From: Hominilimicola fabiformis
GTDB taxonomy: Bacteria > Bacillota > Clostridia > UBA1381
DNA length: 64,000 nt
Direction: 5' to 3'
Assembly: GCF_020687385.1 (NCBI RefSeq)
Contig: NZ_JAJEQM010000003.1
Location: 124,001 to 188,000 of the forward strand
Of the stretch, positions 24,544 to 33,622 are shown piece by piece (within the stretch, counting starts at the first letter, position 1; each line of letters starts with the position of its first letter). Made by a program: the position numbers and the translations under genes. The notes under the pieces were generated by a model. The model searched no databases. It had not been told where the DNA came from and worked only from the letters and a program-made list of their open reading frames with translations.

Positions 24544-25149
24544 ATGATAGCGATTATAGATTACGGTGCGGGAAATCTGCACAGTGTTAAAAATGCACTT
24601 GATTTCTTGAACGCAGAAAGCATTGTCACAGGTGACAGTGAAACGATTTTAAATGCTGACAAGGTGATACTTCCGGGTGTCGGTGCGTTTGGTGATGCAA
24701 TGAAATGTCTTGAAAAAAGCGGACTTGTTGAAACGGTTAAAGCTGTTGCAAAGAGCGGTAAACCGCTTTTGGGAATATGTTTGGGACTTCATCTGATGTT
24801 TGAAGAAAGTGATGAAACGCCGGGTGTGAAAGGTCTTGGAATATTCAAAGGCAAAATTGTAAAGATACCCGAAAAAGACGGGCTTAAAATTCCGCATATG
24901 GGCTGGAACAGCATAACTGTTAATAAGAATAGCAGAATATTAAAGAACATTGGCAGTGAGCCTTATGTATATTTTGTTCACTCATATTATGTTAATGCGG
25001 AGGACGAGAGCATTATTTCCGCATACACCGAGTACGGTCAAAAGCTTGATATAGCCGTTGAAAAAGATAATGTGTTTGCTACACAGTTCCACCCTGAAAA
25101 GAGCGGTGAAACAGGTATGACTATACTAAAGAATTTTATTGCATTATAA
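24544..25149 (+). CDS. hisH: Imidazole glycerol phosphate synthase, glutaminase subunit HisH
   Basis: The 201-residue class I glutamine amidotransferase supplies ammonia to HisF, which makes imidazole glycerol phosphate and AICAR in histidine synthesis. The catalytic Cys lies in 'LLGICLGLHLMFEES' (about residue 79), and the His-x-Glu pair in 'FHPEKSGETGM' (about 183-185). The N-terminal 'MIAIIDYGAGNLHSVKNAL' is standard. The ribosome binding site is AAGGAGAA. hisF follows after 15 nt. The other his genes are not nearby, so the pair is detached from a full his operon here. Confidence 0.95.
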   Translation: MIAIIDYGAGNLHSVKNALDFLNAESIVTGDSETILNADKVILPGVGAFGDAMKCLEKSGLVETVKAVAKSGKPLLGICLGLHLMFEESDETPGVKGLGIFKGKIVKIPEKDGLKIPHMGWNSITVNKNSRILKNIGSEPYVYFVHSYYVNAEDESIISAYTEYGQKLDIAVEKDNVFATQFHPEKSGETGMTILKNFIAL

Positions 25150-25164
25150 TAAGGAGATTACGAT

Positions 25165-25926
25165 ATGTACGCAAAAAGAATTATACCGTGCCTTGACGTT
25201 AAAGAGGGAAGAGTGGTTAAAGGTGTCAATTTTGTAAATCTTATTGACGCCGGTGATCCTGTCGAATGTGCAAAGGTTTATGATAAAGCCGGTGCGGACG
25301 AGCTTGTTTTTCTTGACATAACCGCGTCGTCGGACGCACGTGAAACGGTTGTCGATATGGTTGAGGCTGTTGCGAAACAGGTGTTTATACCGTTTACGGT
25401 AGGCGGCGGAATACGAACAGTTGAAGATTTCAGAAAAATTCTTAATGCCGGTGCGGATAAGGTTGCCGTCAACAGTGCGGCGATAAAACGTCCCGAGCTT
25501 ATCAGCGAGGCGGCTGAAAAATTCGGCAGACAGTGCGTTGTCTGTGCGATTGACGCAAAAAGACGTGAAGATAAGAGCGGTTGGGATGTGTACCTTAACG
25601 GCGGCCGTGTAAATACTGGAATTGATGCGCTTGAATGGGCGAAAAAAGCCGAGGAGCTTGGTGCAGGCGAGATATTGCTTACAAGTATGGATTGTGACGG
25701 TACGAAAGCCGGATACGATATTGAACTTACAAGACGTGTTTCGGAAAATGCAAAAATACCTGTTATAGCATCGGGCGGTGCAGGCAAGATGGAACATTTT
25801 CTTGACGCATTTACAGAGGGAAAGGCGGACGCGGTTTTGGCGGCGAGTCTGTTCCATTTCAGAGAAATTGAAATTAACGATTTAAAAAAATATCTGCGTG
25901 AAAACGGTGAAAGCGTCAGATTATAG
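25165..25926 (+). CDS. hisF: Imidazole glycerol phosphate synthase, cyclase subunit HisF
   Basis: A 253-residue TIM barrel that uses ammonia from HisH to convert PRFAR into imidazole glycerol phosphate and AICAR. The catalytic Asp11 is in '[19 protein letters not shown]' and the second in 'VCAIDAKR' (about residue 130). Phosphate-binding loops '[11 protein letters not shown]' and '[12 protein letters not shown]' are intact. AAGGAG precedes the ATG. It forms a pair with hisH (15-nt gap); its stop is followed after 9 nt by a small membrane-protein gene that is probably on the same transcript. Confidence 0.96.
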   Translation: MYAKRIIPCLDVKEGRVVKGVNFVNLIDAGDPVECAKVYDKAGADELVFLDITASSDARETVVDMVEAVAKQVFIPFTVGGGIRTVEDFRKILNAGADKVAVNSAAIKRPELISEAAEKFGRQCVVCAIDAKRREDKSGWDVYLNGGRVNTGIDALEWAKKAEELGAGEILLTSMDCDGTKAGYDIELTRRVSENAKIPVIASGGAGKMEHFLDAFTEGKADAVLAASLFHFREIEINDLKKYLRENGESVRL

Positions 25927-25935
25927 GAGGAATTT

Positions 25936-26355
25936 ATGAGCAAGAACAGAAGAAAGTCACTGAAAAAAGAACCTGTAATTCCAAAAACGGACTTTTCGTT
26001 TTACGAATCGAAAATATATATAATTGCGACAATTATTATGTTTCATATTGTACCGCTTGTATTTGTTATGATGGGCGAAAACGGTCAATTATTACTGTTA
26101 CAATTTTTCCTTATGATGTTAAACCCAATGTTTATCGCATTATCGGGACTTATCTACGGAATAAAACAGGGATTTAACTTTAAATTCCCATTGTTTATGG
26201 CTATTATCTCAATGGTATCAATACCGATGTACTATCAGTTTGACGCGGCGGCAAATATGATGATGACAACGATTATTATGTGTATAGTTTATGCGATATT
26301 CTCATTTGCGGCAACAGTAATCGGAGCATTTGTAAAACGACTTTTACGTCTGTAA
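25936..26355 (+). CDS. Small integral membrane protein, unknown function
   Basis: A 139-residue protein with a basic cytoplasmic start ([17 protein letters not shown]) and about four membrane helices, rich in Met and Ile (for example '[20 protein letters not shown]'), ending in a basic RLLRL. I recognise no family and see no catalytic motif. AGGAGG lies before the ATG, and the gene follows hisF by 9 nt and precedes a YcxB-like gene by 20 nt, so it is probably co-transcribed with both. It may work with the YcxB-like protein, but nothing in the sequence proves that. Confidence 0.75.
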   Translation: MSKNRRKSLKKEPVIPKTDFSFYESKIYIIATIIMFHIVPLVFVMMGENGQLLLLQFFLMMLNPMFIALSGLIYGIKQGFNFKFPLFMAIISMVSIPMYYQFDAAANMMMTTIIMCIVYAIFSFAATVIGAFVKRLLRL

Positions 26356-26375
26356 TCACAGAAAGGATATATATT

Positions 26376-26876
26376 ATGGAGAGTAAAAAACTTTATGGTG
26401 CATCAACCCAAATGACGCCTGCTGTTTATAAAGATTTTTATAAAACATATTATAACGAAAAACTAAAGGTGTTTAAAATCGTTGCCGAAATAGTCGGATT
26501 GATTGCGATTTTCAGTGCATTTTATATACTTGCAAACGGATACGGAATTTTGTGGGGAGCGATTGCACTTTGGATTGGTGCATTTCTGCTTTTTTATCCG
26601 CGTATGATATATCGCAAACCGTACAAAAACGCAAAAGACAACAGTCAGACAACGCACTTTGCTTTTTTTGAAAATTATATGTCGGAAAAAACAAAATCAC
26701 ACGTAAATGAATATAAATATGACGATATACAAAAAGTGCTTGAAACCGGAAAGTATTTTTTCATATTTCACAATTCGGAAAGTGTGAGTATCGTTGATAA
26801 GGCTCATTTTAGCGGAAATGTTGAAAGTTTTTCGGGTTTTATAAAAACAAAGACACAATATAAGAAAATCAAGTAA
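26376..26876 (+). CDS. YcxB-like membrane protein
   Basis: The protein has 166 residues: an N-terminal region starting MESKKLYGASTQMTPAVYKD, two membrane helices (about residues 31-70) and a soluble C-terminal domain with 'YMSEKTKSHVNEYKYDDIQK' and 'VLETGKYFFIFHNSESVSIV', the pattern of the YcxB-like C-terminal domain. The function of this family is unknown. A frame extends upstream to 26280 inside the previous gene, but AGAAAGGAT (26359-26367) supports 26376. It ends just before a terminator shared with the convergent HAD gene. Confidence 0.78.
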   Translation: MESKKLYGASTQMTPAVYKDFYKTYYNEKLKVFKIVAEIVGLIAIFSAFYILANGYGILWGAIALWIGAFLLFYPRMIYRKPYKNAKDNSQTTHFAFFENYMSEKTKSHVNEYKYDDIQKVLETGKYFFIFHNSESVSIVDKAHFSGNVESFSGFIKTKTQYKKIK

Positions 26877-26883
26877 TAAAAAA

Positions 26884-26920
26884 TGGGACTTAGCAAAAAT
26901 GCCAAGTTCCATTTCTTTTT
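26884..26920. terminator. Terminator between the YcxB-like and HAD genes
   Basis: TGGGACTT (26884-26891) pairs with AAGTTCCA (26904-26911), with an inner GC pair, and is followed by TTTCTTTTT on the plus strand and by A/T-rich sequence on the other. Confidence 0.75.
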
Positions 26921-26924
26921 ATCG

Positions 26925-27557
26925 CTACAACAGTTCTTCCCACCCCGTAATATAATGGTCAGACAGTTGTTTAAGCGCATCTGTTTCATCGGCGTTTGTT
27001 TCGTCAAATATTGCACAGGTTGAGAAACCACCCTTTTTAGCACCGCCGATACCTGTTGTTATATCTTCAAATACTGTACATTCTTCCGGAGGTATTCCGA
27101 TACGTTTTGCGGCAAGCAAATAAACATCGGGATTTGATTTGTTCACTCCGACCTCGGAAGAGAATGCACAAGCGTCAATGTAATTCCAAACTCCGAGCCT
27201 GGTAAAAGCCGTTTTGCAAAGTTCTTCATAACCTGATGTGGCTATTGCGATTTTAATTCCGCTGTTGTGCAATTTCTTTAAATATTTGTCTGCACCTTTT
27301 TTTAGCGGTACGGTTGTTTCGTATTGCTTTAATCCCATGTGCATAAAAGTATTTGAAAGTTCTTCAAACGACAAGTCAAGATTAAGTCTGTTTTTTATTG
27401 TTGGGATAGATTCTTTCATAGTCATTTCTTTGTATTCCTTTGCCTCCTCGTAAGGCAATTCAACACCGTGTTCTTTGAAAAAATCTACTACAACGTCCCA
27501 CCAAACCTGCATTGAATCAAGCAATGTTCCGTCAACGTCAAAAATCGCTCCTCGCAT
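26925..27557 (-). CDS. HAD superfamily hydrolase, beta-phosphoglucomutase-like
   Basis: The 210-residue phosphatase begins with motif I 'AIFDVDGTLLDSM' (nucleophile Asp about residue 7), carries motif II in 'KIAIATSGY', the Lys of motif III in 'GVNKSNPDVY' and motif IV in 'TVFEDITTGIGGAKKGG'. The helical cap between motifs I and II puts it in subfamily I, near pgmB and phosphoglycolate-type enzymes. The substrate is a small phosphorylated metabolite that cannot be told from sequence. It lies downstream of recD2 on the same strand after 53 nt and ends at the shared terminator. Confidence 0.9.
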   Translation of the reverse strand: MRGAIFDVDGTLLDSMQVWWDVVVDFFKEHGVELPYEEAKEYKEMTMKESIPTIKNRLNLDLSFEELSNTFMHMGLKQYETTVPLKKGADKYLKKLHNSGIKIAIATSGYEELCKTAFTRLGVWNYIDACAFSSEVGVNKSNPDVYLLAAKRIGIPPEECTVFEDITTGIGGAKKGGFSTCAIFDETNADETDALKQLSDHYITGWEELL

Positions 27558-27610
27558 TATATCACCTCTGTATTTCTATTATACAATAATTTGCCGAATA
27601 TTTCAAGCGT

Positions 27611-29857
27611 TTATGAATTTTCCTCTTTCTCGGCAACAAATTTTTTTACCGCAACTAACTTTTCCGTAAGTCCCGTAAATCGTTGATGAAATTGGTTGTT
27701 CATAGTCATATTTTGAATAGTCTTTTCGCTGCCGACAAGCACAACCATATCTCTTGCACGCGTTACGGCGGTGTAAAATAAGTTGCGGCTCATAAGCATA
27801 GGCGAAAATGAGCATACGGGCATAATCACGATAGGGAACTCACTGCCTTGACTTTTGTGGACGGTTATCGCGTACGCAAGGTCAAGCTCATCAAGATTGG
27901 TAAACGGATATTCAACGAGCTTGTCCTCATCAAACACGATATTCATACACTTGTCGCGGACGGAAATACTCTCTATAATTCCCATATCACCGTTGAAAAT
28001 TCCCATACCGTCCTCGCCGTTTTCGCGTGAATAGACCATATCGTAATTGTTTTTTGTCTGCATAACTTTGTCGCCGACACGGAAAGTTATATTGCCGAAA
28101 ACGTGTTGCGGACGTCTTTCGTCATACGGATTGATGTGTGACTGCAACAGTTTGTTTAATGCAATCGTTCCGGCAAGTCCTTTTTTTGTCGGCGATAGGA
28201 CTTGTATTGATGAAATCGGGTTTACATTATAGCTTTTCGGCAGTCTGTTTTTGAATAAATCCATCACCGTAAAAGCACTGTCCTGCGGTGTTTTTCTTCT
28301 TAAAAAGAAGAAATCGCTTGATTTTACCGATAAATCGGGAAGTTCTCCGTGATTAATTTTGTGTGCGTTTACGATTATAAGACTTTCTTCGGCTTGCCTG
28401 AAAATTTTGTTAAGCTGAATTACCGGTATTGTTTTACTTTCGATTATATCGTGAATGATGTTTCCCGGCCCGACTGACGGCAGTTGGTCCGCGTCACCCG
28501 AAAGGATAATTCTTGCACCTGTTTTGACCGCTTTTAAAAATGACGACATAAGATTTACGTCAATCATACTGACTTCGTCAAGAATTATAACGTCATACGG
28601 CAGTGGATTTTCTTCGTTGTGCGTAAAAATACTGTAACCCTCAGAAGACCGTTGAGTGCATAAAAGACGGTGTATTGTCTTTGCCTCGTAACCCGTAACT
28701 TGGCTCATTCGCTTTGCGGCGCGTCCTGTCGGCGCGGCAAGTGCGATTGAAAGCTTTAAATCTTCCAAAAGCTTTATTATTGTGTTTATTGTTGTTGTTT
28801 TACCTGTTCCCGGACCGCCGGTAAGAATCATACAACCTGCCGAAAGTGCAGTGACAACGGCATTGCGCTGCTCGGCGGCAAGGTATAAATTTGTTTTTGC
28901 TTCAAGCGCGTCAATGGCTTTTTCTGCTTTTTCTTCGGTCATTGTGAATTTTTGCGTGTTTTGCGACATTGCAATAAGTCGGCGCGCAATGTAATATTCA
29001 GACTCATAATAGCTGTAAAGATAGTATGCGTCAATTCCGTCAACTTTATCTTGGAACAGTTCTTTTGAAGAAAGCAATTCGGAAACAGCCGCAATTACTT
29101 CGTCATCGGTGACTTTTAATGTGTAGACGGTATGCTCGATTAATACATCTTTCGGCATATATACATGACCGCTTGTATATGCGGCACTGCGTAAAATATG
29201 TATAATTCCAGAACGTATACGCATAATGCTGTTTTTAGGCAATCCCATATTAAAGGCTATTGTGTCCGATGTTTTAAAAGAAATGCCGTCAACCATATCA
29301 GAAAGGATATACGGATTTTTCTTTATGAGTTCAACCGAATTTGCGCCGAGAGAATTGTGTACTTTTACTGCGGTTGTTGCGGAAATTCCGTACTGTTGAA
29401 GGAACATAACGATATTTTGCATAGACTGTATTTCTGCAAATTGTTCGCCTATTTTCTTCGCTTTTTCTTTGCTTATTCCTTTGATTTCGGCAAGTTTTGA
29501 CGGCTGGGTAAGCATTATTTGAAGTACGTCAAGTCCGAAATGGTCGATAAGTTTTTTTGCGGTAGCCTCGCGTATACCGCTTATTATTCCCGAACTTAAA
29601 TATTTAATAATAGACTCCTCGTCCGACGGCATAACTGTTTCATAATATTCCGCTTTGAATTGTTCGCCGTAATCGGGGTGAGTTGTCCAATTACCCGACA
29701 GGGCAACGCTTTCACCCTCCGTTATAAACGGCATATATCCCGTTGCGGTGAATTGTCCTTCTTCAACGCTGTCGATTCCGACAACAGAATAACCGTTGTC
29801 GGGATTGGAATATATAATTTCTTCAACTGTGCCTGTTACTGTAATAATTTCACTCAT
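27611..29857 (-). CDS. recD2: RecD2-type ATP-dependent DNA helicase
   Basis: This 748-residue protein has the RecD2 layout: an OB-like N-terminal domain starting 'MSEIITVTGTVEEIIYSNPD', helix-hairpin-helix repeats ('AEIKGISKEKAKKIGEQFAE', about residues 121-140), then the SF1 helicase core with Walker A 'LTGGPGTGKTTTINTII' (about residues 344-360), Walker B 'VIILDEVSMIDVNL' and the C-terminal motif VI region 'LFYTAVTRARDMVVLVG'. It is a 5'-3' helicase involved in repair and replication fork maintenance. No RecBC gene is near, as expected for RecD2. It overlaps the decarboxylase upstream by 8 nt. Confidence 0.95.
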   Translation of the reverse strand: MSEIITVTGTVEEIIYSNPDNGYSVVGIDSVEEGQFTATGYMPFITEGESVALSGNWTTHPDYGEQFKAEYYETVMPSDEESIIKYLSSGIISGIREATAKKLIDHFGLDVLQIMLTQPSKLAEIKGISKEKAKKIGEQFAEIQSMQNIVMFLQQYGISATTAVKVHNSLGANSVELIKKNPYILSDMVDGISFKTSDTIAFNMGLPKNSIMRIRSGIIHILRSAAYTSGHVYMPKDVLIEHTVYTLKVTDDEVIAAVSELLSSKELFQDKVDGIDAYYLYSYYESEYYIARRLIAMSQNTQKFTMTEEKAEKAIDALEAKTNLYLAAEQRNAVVTALSAGCMILTGGPGTGKTTTINTIIKLLEDLKLSIALAAPTGRAAKRMSQVTGYEAKTIHRLLCTQRSSEGYSIFTHNEENPLPYDVIILDEVSMIDVNLMSSFLKAVKTGARIILSGDADQLPSVGPGNIIHDIIESKTIPVIQLNKIFRQAEESLIIVNAHKINHGELPDLSVKSSDFFFLRRKTPQDSAFTVMDLFKNRLPKSYNVNPISSIQVLSPTKKGLAGTIALNKLLQSHINPYDERRPQHVFGNITFRVGDKVMQTKNNYDMVYSRENGEDGMGIFNGDMGIIESISVRDKCMNIVFDEDKLVEYPFTNLDELDLAYAITVHKSQGSEFPIVIMPVCSFSPMLMSRNLFYTAVTRARDMVVLVGSEKTIQNMTMNNQFHQRFTGLTEKLVAVKKFVAEKEENS

Positions 29858-31214
29858 TATTTTGCTCCGATACGGCTATTGTGCCGTTTGAAATTCCTGT
29901 GATTTCTGCGCCTTTTGTTTCAAGGTATTCTATGTACTCAATCTGTTCTTTTCTGATAGTTTCGCCTGTGTATATAACCGGTACTCCGGGCGGATAAGGT
30001 ACAACCGTACTGCAAGAAATATGTCCGATTGAATTCTGTAATTTAGTGTCCCTTTGATTTGAGAAAAATGCTTTTTGCGGAAACAGTTTTTCTTTGCAAA
30101 TCGGTGGAGGCGTTAGATTTAATGTGCTTTTTGCTTTAGGTGTATTGTTTGTAATTTTGATAAGCTCATCAAAAAGCACGTCCATATCCGATTGCGTGTT
30201 TGACGGCGTAACGATTAAAACTATGTTGAATAAATCAGCCATTTCAATGTCTATGCCGTTATTTGAAAGTATGTCATCAACGTCAAAGCCTGTAATATCC
30301 AAATTTGAAAAATTCAGCACAAGCCTTGTCATATCGTCATTTTTAAGAACTTTGATACCTGTATCGGTGATTTTTTCTTTAAATGATTTGCACATATCAT
30401 ATGTTTTCTCCCACATTGCACCGTCGGTTAATTCATCTCTTGCAATGTCCGCCGATGACGCGATGACGTATGACGGACTTGACGATTGAAACATATAAAG
30501 CGATTTTTCAAGACGTTTTCTGTCGATTAAATCGCCGTTTATGTGAAGATACGAACTTCCGTTCATTGCATTAAGCGTTTTGTGAGCACTTTGGCATACT
30601 GCGTCTGCATATTTTACTGCGGTTTGCGGAAATAAATTGCTTGCGATAAAGTGTGCTCCGTGCGCCTCGTCAACAAGTAAAGGGATATTTTTTGCGTGAC
30701 ATTCTTCGGCTGTGTTTTTAATGTCGGAACATATTCCGTAGTAATTCGGTGATGTAATTATAACCGCGTCAATGTCGTCCGTTAAATGTTTTTTTAGTGT
30801 CCCTGTACCTTTAGGGACACTAAAACTGTTGTCTATTTCTTTCGGAAACAATTTTAAATTGATACCGAGTAAAGCGCAAGTGTTAATAACGCTCATATGG
30901 CAGTCGCCCGCCGAAAGCAGTGTGCCGCCGGGCTTTACGCCTGCACATATCATAGACTGAATTGCAGATGTTGAACCGCCTGTGAGTATGTAGCTTTTGT
31001 CACTGCCGTAAAGGCTTGACAAAAGCTCTTGTGCTTTTAAAACATACTCACCGGGGTGGATAAGATTTTCCGTTGCGGAAAGTTCCGTTACATCAAGGGA
31101 CAGTAAATCTTTTTTTAATCCTCTGCCGTTTTTGTGACCGGGCATTGCAAATGATATTCTGTTTTGTTTTGAGTATGCAAGCAAATGCTCATACAGTGGT
31201 GCTGACATAGACAC
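29850..31214 (-). CDS. PLP-dependent Orn/Lys/Arg decarboxylase family protein
   Basis: A 454-residue fold-type I PLP enzyme of the short (no wing domain) Orn/Lys/Arg decarboxylase group, like B. subtilis YaaO and SpeA. The N-terminus 'FAMPGHKNGRGLKKDL', the PLP-phosphate region 'LTGGSTSAIQSMICAG', the cofactor Asp in 'LLVDEAHGAHF' and the Schiff-base Lys in 'SAHKTLNAMNGS' (about residue 211) are visible. The C-terminal domain is shorter than average. Substrate is undecided between arginine, lysine and ornithine. The coding region contains a perfect 13-bp palindrome (30792-30825). Its end overlaps recD2 by 8 nt. Confidence 0.9.
   Translation of the reverse strand: MSMSAPLYEHLLAYSKQNRISFAMPGHKNGRGLKKDLLSLDVTELSATENLIHPGEYVLKAQELLSSLYGSDKSYILTGGSTSAIQSMICAGVKPGGTLLSAGDCHMSVINTCALLGINLKLFPKEIDNSFSVPKGTGTLKKHLTDDIDAVIITSPNYYGICSDIKNTAEECHAKNIPLLVDEAHGAHFIASNLFPQTAVKYADAVCQSAHKTLNAMNGSSYLHINGDLIDRKRLEKSLYMFQSSSPSYVIASSADIARDELTDGAMWEKTYDMCKSFKEKITDTGIKVLKNDDMTRLVLNFSNLDITGFDVDDILSNNGIDIEMADLFNIVLIVTPSNTQSDMDVLFDELIKITNNTPKAKSTLNLTPPPICKEKLFPQKAFFSNQRDTKLQNSIGHISCSTVVPYPPGVPVIYTGETIRKEQIEYIEYLETKGAEITGISNGTIAVSEQNNE
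30792..30825. repeat. Perfect palindrome inside a coding region
   Basis: TTTTAGTGTCCCT (30792-30804) and AGGGACACTAAAA (30813-30825) are perfect 13-bp arms with an 8-nt loop. It encodes NSFSVPKGTGTLKKH in the decarboxylase, so the frame is kept. Confidence 0.85.
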
Positions 31215-31283
31215 ATCTCCTTATTTGTTTCCTATTATTATATAAAATTTTTGCGTATATGTAAAGTAATATGGAATACAAAA

Positions 31284-31312
31284 TTGAAAAACGCAAAAGA
31301 ATATGATATAAT
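31284..31312 (+). promoter_or_regulatory. Promoter of the nitroreductase gene
   Basis: TTGAAA (31284-31289) and TATAAT (31307-31312) are separated by 17 nt and lie about 50 nt before the start codon. Confidence 0.8.
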
Positions 31313-31361
31313 AGTGACAAGTTCAATAACAATAGTTATTTTTGGAAAGGACAGATAAATT

Positions 31362-31931
31362 ATGAATGTATATGATGCGATAATGAAAAGAAGAACGATA
31401 AGAAAGTTTGAACAAAAGGCAGTCAGTGAAGATAATCTTGTGAAACTTGTGGACTGTGCAAGAGTTGCGGCATACGGCGCGAATGTTCAGCCGCTTAAAT
31501 TTATGATTGTAAACAACAGCGAAACGCTTCAAAAAATATACCCAATGACAAAGTGGGCAGGCTATCTTGCAGACGGTGCACCGAAAGAGAATGAACGCCC
31601 TGCGGCATATATAGCGGTACTTGGCGACAGCAGTATTAAATCAAATAAAATGTATGAAGTTGAGGCAGGCGCGGCAGTAACAACAATGATGCTTGAGGCG
31701 GTTGAAATGGGACTTGGCACTTGCTGGCTTGGGGCTATACAGCGTGATGAAATCAAAAAGCTTTTGAAGTTGGACGAAAATCTTGACGTTGTATATTTAC
31801 TTGCTGTTGGTTATCCGAAACAGGAAAGCAAAATCGTGGATATGAAAGATAATGACGTTAAATACTATGAGGACGAAAACGGAGTTATAAACGTTCCGAA
31901 ACGTTCGCTTGAAGAAATACTTATAAAATAA
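31362..31931 (+). CDS. Nitroreductase family flavoprotein
   Basis: The 189-residue protein has the FMN-binding nitroreductase fold: the N-terminal 'MKRRTIRKFEQKAVSEDNLV' phosphate-binding region, the 'AAYGANVQPLKFMIVNN' strand and the 'GLGTCWLGAIQRDEIKKLL' segment near the C-terminus, which contacts the flavin. It would reduce nitro compounds, quinones or similar acceptors with NAD(P)H in the cytoplasm; the natural substrate is unknown. It has its own promoter, a GGAAAGGACAG box and a strong terminator, and so is monocistronic. Confidence 0.92.
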   Translation: MNVYDAIMKRRTIRKFEQKAVSEDNLVKLVDCARVAAYGANVQPLKFMIVNNSETLQKIYPMTKWAGYLADGAPKENERPAAYIAVLGDSSIKSNKMYEVEAGAAVTTMMLEAVEMGLGTCWLGAIQRDEIKKLLKLDENLDVVYLLAVGYPKQESKIVDMKDNDVKYYEDENGVINVPKRSLEEILIK

Positions 31932-31944
31932 GAAGTATATTAAA

Positions 31945-31984
31945 AAATGACACTCAAAAGTTATAACTTTTGAGTGTCATTTTG
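31945..31984. terminator. Bidirectional terminator between the nitroreductase and acetamidase genes
   Basis: TGACACTCAAAAGTTA (31948-31963) and its perfect complement (31964-31979) form a 16-bp stem flanked by A-runs and T-runs, so it can end both convergent genes. Confidence 0.93.
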
Positions 31985-31986
31985 CT

Positions 31987-33543
31987 TTATTGAACAGAAC
32001 CTGTTACAACCGAACCGCTTGTTGTCCAGTTTACAGATAAGCCTGCCGCATCGCTTAGAGCCGATACAGGAAGCATTGTAACATCGTCTTCCGAAATAAA
32101 CGGTGATGATGTCAGAACAATGTTTTGTCCGTCAGCGTTATATATGTTTGACTCAACAACTGCTGTCACAGACTTACCGTCCTTTGTCATCACAATACTA
32201 TTTGTCGCTCCGTCCCATTCTACTGTATATCCCAACGCTTCCATTGTTTCTCTCAGTGGTACATAGAACTGATTGCTTGAAATACCGACATCAATCGATT
32301 TGCTGCCTGCATTAAGTTTTAATGTAAGAATATCTCTGAAATCAACTTTCGGGATAAGAGCATGTATACCTTTTGTCTTATCGACAACCTGTGATACCTC
32401 ATAATCAACACCTGCGCTTAGATAAGCGTATACCTTTACCTTTGCACGATCCAAATTGAACTGGTTTGAAAGGAAGTTTACAGATTCTCTTATCGACTGT
32501 TTCATTGCTTCGTCAAGATCCTCGTTAAGTCCGATCGGAATCCAGTATTTCTCTGTTTCGGCGAATGCCTGTGTGAATTTTTCGGAAGTTTTCGGAATTG
32601 ATGAATCGCCTGCTTTTAAAAGAGTAAGTCTTACTGTTCCACGTAGTGAGCCTTCAAGAGCCGTAAGTGCAACTTCGCCGTCACCTTGTACAAAATGTGG
32701 GTCACCTGTGTAGAATTTAGCTCCCTCTACTTCAACCGGCAAATACAATGTAGCACCTACACCAAGTTCGTTTATGTCAAGGTTACCGCCTACGTTAATC
32801 GGAGGTACAGTGCTTACCTTTTCACTTGTATCGGGAGCAACACCCATAATTCCAAGGAACGGACTTAGTGGGAATTTCATCTCTGTACCGTTGTCGTCTA
32901 CTGTGCCGTACCATATGCCGTCCTCCTGATGAATAGGGCAGAATACCGATACATCACCGTATGCTTCGGGATTTTCAACGCTTGCTGTTTCAAGTCTTTC
33001 TTTTTCAGGGAATTCATCAGGAAGTGCGCCCTTGAAATGTCTGTTTGTAATTACTCCGTAAGGAACTCTCGGTGCAAGATCAAGCACTTCTACCTTAAGT
33101 ACATCGCCAGGTTCTGCACCTTCAACCGCAATAGGGCCTGTCACGACATGAGGACCGTCAGCAAGAAAATCGTGAGGATCGTCTGACGCCGCAATCGCTT
33201 TAGCGTCATCAAGCACCATATCACTGCTTACGCCGTATTGTCCGAAATATTTCACCGGATCACGTCCTTGGTCCTCAAGAATACCCTCGTGTGATACTGT
33301 ATCAAATGTGACCGTACTTCCTGACGGAACAGTAAGAATAGGCTCCGAATCTCTGTTAGGAAGGAATCCCCAACTGATATTATCCAAAGTAGATTTCACA
33401 TAATAATCTCCGGTAACGGTTTCATTATCGGAGGACTGCAAAGGAAATGTCAAATCCTGCGTGTAATAAGCTCCCGCAAATGTCTGTGCTGCAAGCAATG
33501 ATACTGCTACTGCCGCTGCGATAAATCCGTGTCTTTTTTTCAT
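31987..33543 (-). CDS. Secreted acetamidase/formamidase with C-terminal stalk domain
   Basis: A 518-residue protein with a signal peptide (MKKRHGFIAAAVAVSLLAAQTFA), an acetamidase/formamidase domain of about 370 residues ('VSHEGILEDQG', 'GPIAVEGAEPGDVLKVEVLD', 'ITNRHFKGALPDEF', 'YTGDPHFVQGDGEVALTALE'), and a C-terminal copper-amine-oxidase-N-like stalk domain ('QFYVPLRETMEALGYTVEWD', about residues 420-515). The enzyme family hydrolyses formamide or short amides to ammonia and acid. Most members are cytoplasmic; export is unusual. An open frame extends upstream to 33708, but AGAGGT and the signal peptide favour 33543. A terminator lies in the leader. Confidence 0.9.
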   Translation of the reverse strand: MKKRHGFIAAAVAVSLLAAQTFAGAYYTQDLTFPLQSSDNETVTGDYYVKSTLDNISWGFLPNRDSEPILTVPSGSTVTFDTVSHEGILEDQGRDPVKYFGQYGVSSDMVLDDAKAIAASDDPHDFLADGPHVVTGPIAVEGAEPGDVLKVEVLDLAPRVPYGVITNRHFKGALPDEFPEKERLETASVENPEAYGDVSVFCPIHQEDGIWYGTVDDNGTEMKFPLSPFLGIMGVAPDTSEKVSTVPPINVGGNLDINELGVGATLYLPVEVEGAKFYTGDPHFVQGDGEVALTALEGSLRGTVRLTLLKAGDSSIPKTSEKFTQAFAETEKYWIPIGLNEDLDEAMKQSIRESVNFLSNQFNLDRAKVKVYAYLSAGVDYEVSQVVDKTKGIHALIPKVDFRDILTLKLNAGSKSIDVGISSNQFYVPLRETMEALGYTVEWDGATNSIVMTKDGKSVTAVVESNIYNADGQNIVLTSSPFISEDDVTMLPVSALSDAAGLSVNWTTSGSVVTGSVQ

Positions 33544-33573
33544 AGTAATTACCTCTTTTCGTTTTGAAAATAA

Positions 33574-33612
33574 AAAAACCGGACAAGGAAGCTCTGAACT
33601 TCCTTGTCCGGT
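33574..33612 (-). terminator. Terminator (attenuator) in the acetamidase leader
   Basis: On the minus strand AACCGGACAAGGAAG (33612-33598) pairs with CTTCCTTGTCCGGTT (33590-33576) around a 7-nt loop and is followed by TTTTTTATTTT. It begins only a few nt after the predicted start point and 30 nt before the start codon. Expression then needs read-through or antitermination. Most of 33544-33813 is this leader plus the secG terminator; no gene is seen. Confidence 0.8.
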
Positions 33613-33622
33613 TGATAGCTTT

